Below are positions 1 to 6,377 of a stretch of DNA of 19,672 nucleotides, one piece after another (the first letter of the stretch is position 1; each line of letters starts with the position of its first letter). Both the position numbers and the translations under genes were made by a program. This DNA comes from Bacteroidota bacterium (lineage in GTDB: Bacteria; Bacteroidota; Bacteroidia; Flavobacteriales; Flavobacteriaceae): the NCBI GenBank assembly GCA_021793135.1, contig JAJYTI010000015.1, positions 1 through 19,672 on the forward strand, given 5' to 3'. The notes beneath the pieces are model-generated. The model made no database searches, was not told the origin of the DNA, and was given only the letters and a program-made list of their open reading frames with translations.

Positions 1-8
1 TTCTGCAT
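1..8 (-). CDS. Possible 5' end of a divergent gene (HsdR N-terminal-domain-like protein?), cut by window edge
   Basis: Read on the minus strand, an ATG at 8-6 opens a frame beginning Met-Gln and running off the window. A perfect TAnnTTTG -7 motif lies just upstream at 22-15, which supports a gene start here. In my recollection of flavobacterial genomes, the gene divergent from holA often encodes a protein with a type I restriction enzyme R N-terminal domain that starts Met-Gln-Lys. The two to three visible codons fit this but cannot prove it. The identity is inferred from neighbourhood only. Confidence 0.3.
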
Positions 9-14
9 AGAATG

Positions 15-22
15 CAAAGCTA
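15..22 (-). promoter_or_regulatory. Bacteroidota -7 promoter element (TAGCTTTG) for the divergent edge gene
   Basis: On the minus strand, 22-15 reads TAGCTTTG, a perfect match to TAnnTTTG. Only 6 nt separate it from the ATG at 8-6, so a transcript would be leaderless or nearly so. No clear -33 TTTG was found at about 19 nt upstream. Confidence 0.4.
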
Positions 23-75
23 CATTTTTTATATTATAAAGACTTATGTATCTAACCAGTAGAAAATAGAAATTC

Positions 76-1080
76 GTGCCTATACAAAAAGCTCAAAATA
101 TTATTAATGATATCCGTAAAGGGAATATTGCTCCGGTGTATTTTTTAATGGGAGAAGAATCTTATTTTATCGATCTGATTTCAAAATATATCGAAACAAG
201 TATTTTGACGGAAGAAGAAAAGGGTTTTAACCAAACCGTGTGGTATGGTAGAGATATAGGGATGGACGAAATAATCTCTTATGCCAAACGATATCCCTTA
301 ATGGCCGAGAAACAGGTGATTATTATTAAGGAGGCACAGCATTTAGCTAGGCAAATAGATAGTTTGCAGTCTTACCTTGATAACCCTATGCCTACTACTG
401 TTCTTGTGTTTTGTTATAAATATAAAACATTAGATAAACGCAAAAAAATTACCAAAACGCTTGTTAAGAAGGCGGTACTTTTTGAAAGTAAAAAGTTATA
501 TGAAAATCAAGTTCCAAACTGGATGCAATCTGTAATAAAAGAAAATGGAAATACCATTAGTGCCAAAGCTAGCTATATGCTTGTAGAATTCTTAGGTACA
601 GATTTAAGCAAGATTAAAAATGAACTGGATAAACTACAGTTAATTGTGCCGAAAGGAGCCGAAATAACGCCTCAACATATTGAAGAAAATATAGGAATAA
701 GTAAGGATTTTAATAATTTTGAACTTCAAGATGCTATCGGTACAAAAAATTATCAAAAAGCATTCCAGATAATTCAGCATTTCTCGCAAGACTCTTCAGG
801 TAACCCTTTTGTATTAACCTTATCTTTAATGCATAATTTCTTTACTCGCTTATTGAAATATCATGCATTAGATAACAAGAGTCAAGCTCCAAGAGTATTG
901 GGTGTTTCGCCGTATTTTATAAACCAATATAGCGATGCAGCGCGTGTTTATCCCATACGTCGTGTATCAGCTATTTTAGCAGATCTAAGAGAATTGGATA
1001 TGATGAGCAAAGGAGTGGGGGCAAGTAACCTTGCCCACCAAGATTTGCTGAAAGAACTCTTGATTAGAGTCTTTGCTTAA
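76..1080 (+). CDS. holA: DNA polymerase III subunit delta
   Basis: This is the clamp-loader delta subunit, which opens the sliding clamp (DnaN) during loading within the DnaX complex in the cytoplasm. The 334-residue length is normal for HolA. The N-terminal AAA-like domain shows the typical PVYFLMGEE segment at residues 20-28. A LGTDLSKIKNELDKL segment at 173-187 matches the family's conserved 'D..k...EleKL' helix before the C-terminal collar domain. The start is GTG at 76: an upstream in-frame ATG at 46 is followed by an in-frame stop at 67, and the next internal ATG would remove the conserved N-terminal strand. The gene stands alone on the plus strand. Its stop overlaps the stop of the convergent DoxX-like gene by 4 nt. 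No clean promoter was seen upstream. Confidence 0.93.
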   Translation: MPIQKAQNIINDIRKGNIAPVYFLMGEESYFIDLISKYIETSILTEEEKGFNQTVWYGRDIGMDEIISYAKRYPLMAEKQVIIIKEAQHLARQIDSLQSYLDNPMPTTVLVFCYKYKTLDKRKKITKTLVKKAVLFESKKLYENQVPNWMQSVIKENGNTISAKASYMLVEFLGTDLSKIKNELDKLQLIVPKGAEITPQHIEENIGISKDFNNFELQDAIGTKNYQKAFQIIQHFSQDSSGNPFVLTLSLMHNFFTRLLKYHALDNKSQAPRVLGVSPYFINQYSDAARVYPIRRVSAILADLRELDMMSKGVGASNLAHQDLLKELLIRVFA

Positions 1081-1472
1081 GCGCGGTCAATAGAATATTT
1101 TCCAGCTCCAGTAAGAGCTATACTTACAAATCCAATTAGATATACTATTGCTATTTCTTTAGAACCTCCAAAAGCGTCTGTTGCATGTACTACAAAAGCA
1201 GCAACAAACATAGTTAGGATAAGAGGGATAGTAGCAATTCTAGTTTTGAATCCAATGATTATTAGGATAGAGCATACTAATTCTGCGATAGTTGCTAGTA
1301 TTAAAGTGGGAGCCTCACCGATTCCAATAGGGTCCATGAACTCCATTTTTCCACTGATAACATTCATAAGTTTCATATAGCCATGACCCCATATCATAGC
1401 ACCACCAAAACCTAAGCGAAGCATTAACAAACCGATATCTCTCATAATCTTAAAATGTGTTATTTTAGACAT
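1077..1472 (-). CDS. DoxX family membrane protein
   Basis: This 131-residue integral membrane protein has four predicted hydrophobic helices (roughly residues 13-30, 53-74, 78-96 and 106-122). The family hallmark 'AEL..SILIIIGFKTRIA' spans about 63-80, with a conserved Glu at 64, and an N-terminal 'LLMLRLGFGGAMIWGHGYMKL' stretch fits DoxX proteins. Related proteins include the DoxD subunit of thiosulfate:quinone oxidoreductase, but most family members have no assigned reaction. The start is placed at the ATG at 1472. A longer frame would begin with TTG at 1484, inside the likely promoter. The gene is divergent from menA and overlaps the holA stop. The quinone connection is suggestive only. 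Confidence 0.85.
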   Translation of the reverse strand: MSKITHFKIMRDIGLLMLRLGFGGAMIWGHGYMKLMNVISGKMEFMDPIGIGEAPTLILATIAELVCSILIIIGFKTRIATIPLILTMFVAAFVVHATDAFGGSKEIAIVYLIGFVSIALTGAGKYSIDRA

Positions 1473-1481
1473 GTAAAAATA

Positions 1482-1511
1482 CAAAATAAATAATTAATGT
1501 ATTTTTGCAAA
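1482..1511 (-). promoter_or_regulatory. Probable promoter of the DoxX-like gene
   Basis: On the minus strand a TTTG at 1511-1508 (-33 type) lies about 18-19 nt before TTATTTTG/TATTTTG ending at 1482. The latter resembles the Bacteroidota -7 box TAnnTTTG with one base fewer in the spacer. Only 9 nt separate the -7 box from the ATG at 1472, so the leader would be a few nucleotides at most. The -33 TTTG overlaps the menA promoter region on the other strand. Confidence 0.45.
1500..1507 (+). promoter_or_regulatory. menA -7 promoter element (TATTTTTG)
   Basis: TATTTTTG at 1500-1507 is a perfect TAnnTTTG match, 19 nt before the menA ATG at 1527. This implies a leader of roughly 10-15 nt. No TTG was found at the expected -33 distance. 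Because the motif covers the upstream ATG at 1497, it supports 1527 as the true start of menA. Confidence 0.6.
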
Positions 1512-1526
1512 TCCAAAAGAAAAATT

Positions 1527-2438
1527 ATGAACAAAATATCGGCATGGGTATCTGCAGCACGCTTAAGAACATTACCACTTTCTGTAGCAGGAATCATAGT
1601 TGGATCGGCAGCTGCTATATCCATTAATCGATTTTCGATAACCATCTTTATATTGGCTTTATTGACTACTTTAGGGCTTCAAATTTTATCTAACTTTGCT
1701 AATGATTATGGCGACGGTGTTAAGGGTACTGACAATGAAGATAGAGTAGGCCCAGTTCGAGCTATGCAAGGTGGACTGTTAAGCGCGAAAGAACTTAGAA
1801 ATGGTATTATTGTCACGTCAGTAATTACTTTACTTATTGCTTGTACACTTATATATGTAGCTTTTAATGAACAGCATTTTGGAATTTCTCTGTTGTTTTT
1901 CTTTTTGGGTATAGCTTCTATTGCAGCCGCTATCAAGTACACAGTAGGAAAATCGGCTTATGGCTATCGTGCAATGGGTGATTTGTTTGTATTCTTATTT
2001 TTTGGATTACTTAGTGTAATGGGAGGGTATTATTTATATAGTTATTCCATTGCAGAATTTATTGTCCTTCCGGCAATTACCATCGGATTATTAAGCACTG
2101 CAGTTCTTAATATTAATAATATGAGAGATCAAGAATCTGATAAAAAAGTAAATAAAAATACAATTGCTGTACTACTTGGAGCACAGAAAGTAAAAGTTTA
2201 TCATGTAGCATTAATACTTATAGCGTTTTTAAGTGCCATAGTTTATGCTATTCTCCAATGGAAACAAACGAATGCTTGGGGATTAATACCACTTTTAGCT
2301 TTCATACCTTTATTTAAAAACATTTTGTTCGTTTGGCGAAATGAAACACCAGCTTTTTTAGATCCAGAATTGAAAAAGATAGCTATGTCTACTTTTGTTT
2401 ATTCTTTACTATTCTTTATCGTACAAGCTTTGATGTAA
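1527..2438 (+). CDS. menA: 1,4-dihydroxy-2-naphthoate polyprenyltransferase
   Basis: MenA attaches the polyprenyl tail to 1,4-dihydroxy-2-naphthoate with loss of CO2, giving demethylmenaquinone at the inner membrane. The 303-residue protein is strongly hydrophobic with about eight to nine helices and belongs to the UbiA prenyltransferase superfamily. The first Mg-binding motif, NFANDYGDGVKGTD, spans residues 56-69. The second, NNMRDQESDKK, spans 197-207, with Asp201 and Asp205. The N-terminal 'WVSAARLRTLPLSVAGIIVGSA' segment is typical of MenA. The start is taken at ATG 1527 and not ATG 1497, because 1497 lies across the promoter box and adds a non-family cysteine/lysine-rich extension. It heads a plus-strand run with menC and menE downstream. 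Confidence 0.95.
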   Translation: MNKISAWVSAARLRTLPLSVAGIIVGSAAAISINRFSITIFILALLTTLGLQILSNFANDYGDGVKGTDNEDRVGPVRAMQGGLLSAKELRNGIIVTSVITLLIACTLIYVAFNEQHFGISLLFFFLGIASIAAAIKYTVGKSAYGYRAMGDLFVFLFFGLLSVMGGYYLYSYSIAEFIVLPAITIGLLSTAVLNINNMRDQESDKKVNKNTIAVLLGAQKVKVYHVALILIAFLSAIVYAILQWKQTNAWGLIPLLAFIPLFKNILFVWRNETPAFLDPELKKIAMSTFVYSLLFFIVQALM

Positions 2439-2558
2439 ATAAATGCATAGAGCAGTGGTCTTCTTTATGGTATTTTGTACCTTTAGTTCGCATACTTTTA
2501 GATAAAAATATTCTAGAGATAAAACAAAACATTAAACGACAAAAAATAGAAAGCAATT

Positions 2559-3239
2559 ATGAAAATTACTTTTTACGGCCATAGCAGTTTGGCATTAGAG
2601 ATTGGCGGAAAACATATTTTAGTAGATCCTTTTATCAGTGGAAATCCATTGGTCGATGGGAAAATAGATATTAACGATTTGCAAGCCGATTATATTTTGC
2701 TTACACATGCTCACCAAGATCATACACTAGATGCTGAAGCTATTGCAAAAAATACAGGTGCAGTAATAGTAAGTAACTTCGAGATAGCAACCTATTATGA
2801 AAATAAAGGTATTGAGGTGCACCCAATGAATCATGGTGGTAAATGGGAGTTTGAATTTGGTACTGTAAAGTATGTTTGCGCCGTACATACCAGTTCGTTT
2901 GCAGATGGTACATACGGTGGACAACCAGGTGGATTTGTGATAGAAGGCGAGCACAAAAACATATACATAGCAGGAGATACTGCTCTTACTATGGATATGA
3001 AGCTAATTCCAATGTACACTAAGCTGGATTTGGCAATTCTACCTATTGGAGATAATTTCACTATGGATATAGATGATGCAATTATCGCAAGTGATTTTGT
3101 AGAATGTGACAAAGTAATGGGAGTGCATTTTGATACTTTCGGATTTATCGAAATTGATCATGCCGAAGCAAAGAAGAAATTCTACGATGCTGGCAAAGAC
3201 TTAATGCTATTTGAAATTGGAGAATCTTTCGAACTATAA
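2559..3239 (+). CDS. UPF0173-type metal-dependent hydrolase (metallo-beta-lactamase fold)
   Basis: This 226-residue protein of the metallo-beta-lactamase superfamily resembles the UPF0173 group. Metal ligands are visible: the HAHQDH motif at residues 50-55, His110 in 'CAVHTSS', Asp140 in 'IAGDTAL' and His190 in 'GVHFDTF'. The N-terminal 'YGHSSLALEIGGKHILVDPF' strand pair is a family hallmark. No signal peptide is present, so it should be cytoplasmic. The physiological substrate of UPF0173 is not established. It lies 120 nt after menA and 2 nt before menC, so it is very likely co-transcribed with menC. That setting makes a role in menaquinone metabolism conceivable, perhaps as a thioesterase, because glyoxalase-II-type members of this fold cleave thioesters. 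This role is inference. Confidence 0.88.
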   Translation: MKITFYGHSSLALEIGGKHILVDPFISGNPLVDGKIDINDLQADYILLTHAHQDHTLDAEAIAKNTGAVIVSNFEIATYYENKGIEVHPMNHGGKWEFEFGTVKYVCAVHTSSFADGTYGGQPGGFVIEGEHKNIYIAGDTALTMDMKLIPMYTKLDLAILPIGDNFTMDIDDAIIASDFVECDKVMGVHFDTFGFIEIDHAEAKKKFYDAGKDLMLFEIGESFEL

Positions 3240-3241
3240 AT

Positions 3242-4300
3242 ATGATTAAAGCAAATTATCAAAAACATATTTTAGAATTTAAAAGACCTAGTGGTACATC
3301 TCGAGGCGTATTAAAAACCAAGGAAACTTGGTTTTTAATGCTTTATAAGGATGGTAAATGGGGTATAGGTGAATGTGGAATTCTGCGAGGACTTAGTTTT
3401 GATGACAGGCCGGATTATGAATCTAAGCTAGCATGGACTTGTAAAAACATTAATCTAGATAAAGAAATTTTATTCGATGAGTTAAGAGAGTTTCCATCTA
3501 TTCAATTAGGATTAGAAACTGCTTTTCTGTCTCTAGAAAGCGAAACAAATCCATTTGAATTATATCCTTCAAAATTTACAAATGCTACAGACGCTATCGA
3601 TATCAATGGACTGATTTGGATGGGTAGCGAATCATTTATGAAAGAACAAATAGAGGCTAAACTAAAAGAAGGATTCCATTGTATAAAGATGAAAATCGGT
3701 GCAATTGATTTTGATACAGAATTTAAGTTATTACAATCTATTAGAAAGGATTTCTCTGCACAAGAAATCGAATTACGTGTCGATGCAAATGGTGCCTTTA
3801 CTCCTAAGGAAGCTATGGGTAAATTAGAACAATTGGCTAGTCTAGAATTACACTCAATAGAACAACCAATAAAACAAGGTCAGTGGCAAGAGATGGCTAG
3901 ATTGTGTGAAGAAACACCATTGCCAATAGCGCTAGATGAAGAATTGATTGGGGTAGTAGATGAGAATGAGCAAGAAAAACTTATTGAAACGATTCAACCT
4001 CAATACATTATTTTAAAACCAAGTTTAGTTGGTGGATTTACAGGTAGTGACCGTTGGATTTCTTTAGCAGAAAAAGTAAATACAGGATGGTGGATTACCT
4101 CTGCTCTAGAAAGCAATATAGGTTTGAATGCAATTGCACAGTATACTTATACTAAAAATAGTCCATTACCTCAAGGATTAGGTACTGGGTCATTATACAC
4201 CAATAACATTCCATCACCATTAATTGTGGATAATGGGAAATTACATTATAGTAAATCAGGAGATTGGCAATTAAAAGGAATCATCCAATTAAATAAATAA
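3242..4300 (+). CDS. menC: o-succinylbenzoate synthase
   Basis: MenC dehydrates SHCHC to o-succinylbenzoate in the classical menaquinone pathway. The 352-residue protein has the enolase-superfamily layout: an N-terminal capping domain (about 1-120) and a TIM-barrel. Catalytic residues can be placed: the KMK pair Lys149/Lys151, metal ligands Asp181 (RVDANGAF), Glu207 (SIEQPI) and Asp232 (ALDEEL), and Lys259 (ILKPSLVGG). 'SALESNIGL' at 287-295 is a typical late barrel segment. Muconate-lactonizing or dipeptide-epimerase relatives share the fold, but the position between menA and menE makes OSB synthase the clear choice. It starts 2 nt after the upstream hydrolase and ends 6 nt before the CPBP gene, so it is an internal operon member. 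Confidence 0.93.
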   Translation: MIKANYQKHILEFKRPSGTSRGVLKTKETWFLMLYKDGKWGIGECGILRGLSFDDRPDYESKLAWTCKNINLDKEILFDELREFPSIQLGLETAFLSLESETNPFELYPSKFTNATDAIDINGLIWMGSESFMKEQIEAKLKEGFHCIKMKIGAIDFDTEFKLLQSIRKDFSAQEIELRVDANGAFTPKEAMGKLEQLASLELHSIEQPIKQGQWQEMARLCEETPLPIALDEELIGVVDENEQEKLIETIQPQYIILKPSLVGGFTGSDRWISLAEKVNTGWWITSALESNIGLNAIAQYTYTKNSPLPQGLGTGSLYTNNIPSPLIVDNGKLHYSKSGDWQLKGIIQLNK

Positions 4301-4306
4301 TCGAAG

Positions 4307-5251
4307 ATGTTTATAGAAAACGCATATAAAGGATTGCATCATGCTTGGATGTATATAGTTGGGGTTATTCTCACCTTTCTTACTTCTCAAATTGGAGGAG
4401 TGTTTTTAATCATAGCTGCAGGTATACAGTTAACAAAAGAAGGCAAGAATTTAGAGGAGTTAGCCAATCAGAATGTATTAATGGGTACTCTAGACTCCAA
4501 TTTAACCTTATTCCTTATGCTTTTAGGTTTTCTTTTTGGATTGATAGGTTTGTTTTTAATGGTACGCTATTTACACAAACAAAAAATAAAAGATCTCACG
4601 ACTACAAGAAGAAAAGTAGATTATAAAAGAATTTTATTTGGGTTCTTATTAGTTAGTATACCAACTGTGATTTTTTTGATGATAGATTATTTTGTTAATC
4701 CAGAAAATTACATTTTTCAATTTGAACTATATCCATTTTTGATTTTATTCTTTATTGCCATTGTGCTTATCCCAATTCAAACCAGCTTTGAAGAATATCT
4801 CTTTAGAGGTTACCTAATGCAAGGAATAGGAGTGAATAGTAAAAGTAGAGCAGCTGCATTAATATTGACTTCGCTTATTTTTGGATTTTTACATTTCTTT
4901 AATCCAGAAGTAGAAAAAATGGGCAGTTTTGTGATGGTTTATTATGTTGGGACAGGATTATTCCTTGGAATTATTACTTTGATGGATGAAGGAATGGAAC
5001 TTGCTTTAGGTTATCATGCAGGTAATAATCTTATGGCAGCATTACTTGTAACAGCAGATTGGTCGGTGTTCCGTACCCATGCAATATTTAAAGATGTTTC
5101 CGAACCACAAGTGTTTACAGAGGTATTTGTTTTTGTACTAGTATTGCTACCGATTTACTTATTGATTTTATCAAAAAAATATAAGTGGAACGGATATAAA
5201 GAAAAACTTTTTGGCAAAGTGCAAAAGCCAATTATTGAAGAACAGATATAG
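4307..5251 (+). CDS. CPBP family intramembrane glutamic endopeptidase
   Basis: This 314-residue polytopic membrane protein is of the CPBP/Abi (Rce1-like) family. All three signature motifs are present: EExxxR as Glu162-Glu163-Arg167 in 'FEEYLFRGYL', FxxxH as Phe192-His196 in 'FGFLHF', and HxxxN as His237-Asn241 in 'HAGNN'. All predicted catalytic residues are therefore retained, and the protein is likely an active protease. Hydrophobic helices occur around 15-40, 66-88, 109-130, 142-160, 183-197, 207-225 and 270-290. Its substrate is unknown. It sits 6 nt after menC and 2 nt before menE, deep inside the men operon. I recall similar neighbourhoods in other flavobacteria, but a functional link to menaquinone is not established. 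Confidence 0.9.
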   Translation: MFIENAYKGLHHAWMYIVGVILTFLTSQIGGVFLIIAAGIQLTKEGKNLEELANQNVLMGTLDSNLTLFLMLLGFLFGLIGLFLMVRYLHKQKIKDLTTTRRKVDYKRILFGFLLVSIPTVIFLMIDYFVNPENYIFQFELYPFLILFFIAIVLIPIQTSFEEYLFRGYLMQGIGVNSKSRAAALILTSLIFGFLHFFNPEVEKMGSFVMVYYVGTGLFLGIITLMDEGMELALGYHAGNNLMAALLVTADWSVFRTHAIFKDVSEPQVFTEVFVFVLVLLPIYLLILSKKYKWNGYKEKLFGKVQKPIIEEQI

Positions 5252-5253
5252 AT

Positions 5254-6312
5254 ATGTGGCAGTTTAAAATACATCCTGAATTCCGCTTACAAGGTATAGG
5301 GAATAGTAATTTAGATGAGTGGAAAGAATATGCCAATGAATTACGGAATGCATCTGATATATCCACCGCAGAAATAGGTGAATTTCTACTCGAATGGTTT
5401 AACTCAAATTCTACTATTGAGTTAACAACATCGGGTTCTACAGGAACTCCTAAGCCTATTCATTTGCAAAAAGAACATATGATAGCTAGTGCAGAGGCAA
5501 CGGCAAAATATTTTGGATTATATGCTAAAACGACTGCTTTACTTTGTATGCCTGCTAAATTTGTTGCAGGGAAAATGATGTTAGTTCGTGCTATGCATAT
5601 GGGATGGAAACTAGACTTTGTACCACCTTCGCAAAACCCATTATTAGCCAATAACGAATATGATTTTGTAGCGATGACACCTTATCAGGTGCATCATAGT
5701 CTAGTTGATTTACACAAAGCCAAAATAGTATTAATAGGTGGAGGTGCTGTAGATGCCGACTTGCATAAACAATTGCAAAGTTCACAAAGTAGAGCTTATG
5801 CTAGTTATGGAATGACCGAAACTTGCTCACATGTTGCGTTACGACCTATTAATGGCCCAAATGCCACAGAAATTTATCAGGCTACCAAAAATGTACATTT
5901 TAGCGTAGACAATCGAAATTGCTTGGTTATTGATGCGCCTCGAGTTCATAAAGGAGTTTTAACTACAAATGATGTAGTTGAGCTAAAATCAGAAACTAGT
6001 TTTGAGTGGAAAGGTCGATTCGACTCGGTGATTAATTCCGGTGGAGTGAAAATTCATCCAGAAATAGTGGAGCAAAAATTATCGCCACATTTATCATGTA
6101 ATTTCTTTATTGGCTCTCTCCCGGATACAATATTGGGTAATAAGGTAGTGTTATTAATTGAAAGTGAAAAATCATTACCTAAAGAAGCATTACAAACTGC
6201 TTATCAAGATTTAGATAAATACGAAGTCCCAAAAGAGGTGTTTTATCTTAAAAATTTCCTTTGGACGGATACAGGAAAAATAAAACGCCAAGCAACTTTA
6301 GAATTAATTTAA
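5254..6312 (+). CDS. menE: o-succinylbenzoate-CoA ligase (compact AMP-binding enzyme)
   Basis: MenE activates o-succinylbenzoate with ATP and CoA to OSB-CoA, the substrate of MenB. ANL adenylation motifs are present: TSGSTGTPK (A3) at residues 59-67, YGMTET (A5) at 185-190, GRFDSVINSGGVKIHPEIVE (A8 hinge region) at 254-273, and TDTGKIKR (A10) at 338-345 with the expected catalytic Lys342. The protein has 352 residues, clearly shorter than the roughly 450-490 usual for Firmicutes or E. coli MenE. The missing length is N-terminal: A3 starts near residue 59 instead of about 150. The usual 'TGD' A7 motif reads T-N-D at 238-240. All core catalytic elements remain, so it is likely functional. It follows the CPBP gene by 2 nt. 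Confidence 0.92.
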   Translation: MWQFKIHPEFRLQGIGNSNLDEWKEYANELRNASDISTAEIGEFLLEWFNSNSTIELTTSGSTGTPKPIHLQKEHMIASAEATAKYFGLYAKTTALLCMPAKFVAGKMMLVRAMHMGWKLDFVPPSQNPLLANNEYDFVAMTPYQVHHSLVDLHKAKIVLIGGGAVDADLHKQLQSSQSRAYASYGMTETCSHVALRPINGPNATEIYQATKNVHFSVDNRNCLVIDAPRVHKGVLTTNDVVELKSETSFEWKGRFDSVINSGGVKIHPEIVEQKLSPHLSCNFFIGSLPDTILGNKVVLLIESEKSLPKEALQTAYQDLDKYEVPKEVFYLKNFLWTDTGKIKRQATLELI

Positions 6313-6377
6313 AAAATAGATGTAACAAATCTGTAGAATAGCTATCTAATACTATATAACAAAATAATTAATTGAGA

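Noticed and set aside
1497..1526. N-terminal extension of MenA from ATG 1497
   Set aside because: The extension would be translated from sequence covered by the promoter box and adds residues not typical of MenA.
1460..1645. Minus-strand 61-codon open frame over the menA start
   Set aside because: It overlaps menA coding and the divergent promoters, has no family-like sequence, and is best read as a shadow.
2467..2480. GGTATTTTGTACC as an operator or promoter before the UPF0173 gene
   Set aside because: The inverted repeat is only four bases per side and the -7-like words nearby deviate from TAnnTTTG, which is not enough to call.
4345..4626. Plus-strand 93-codon frame inside the CPBP gene
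   Set aside because: It is an alternate frame of a well-supported gene, with Cys/Ser/Arg-rich composition of a shadow translation.
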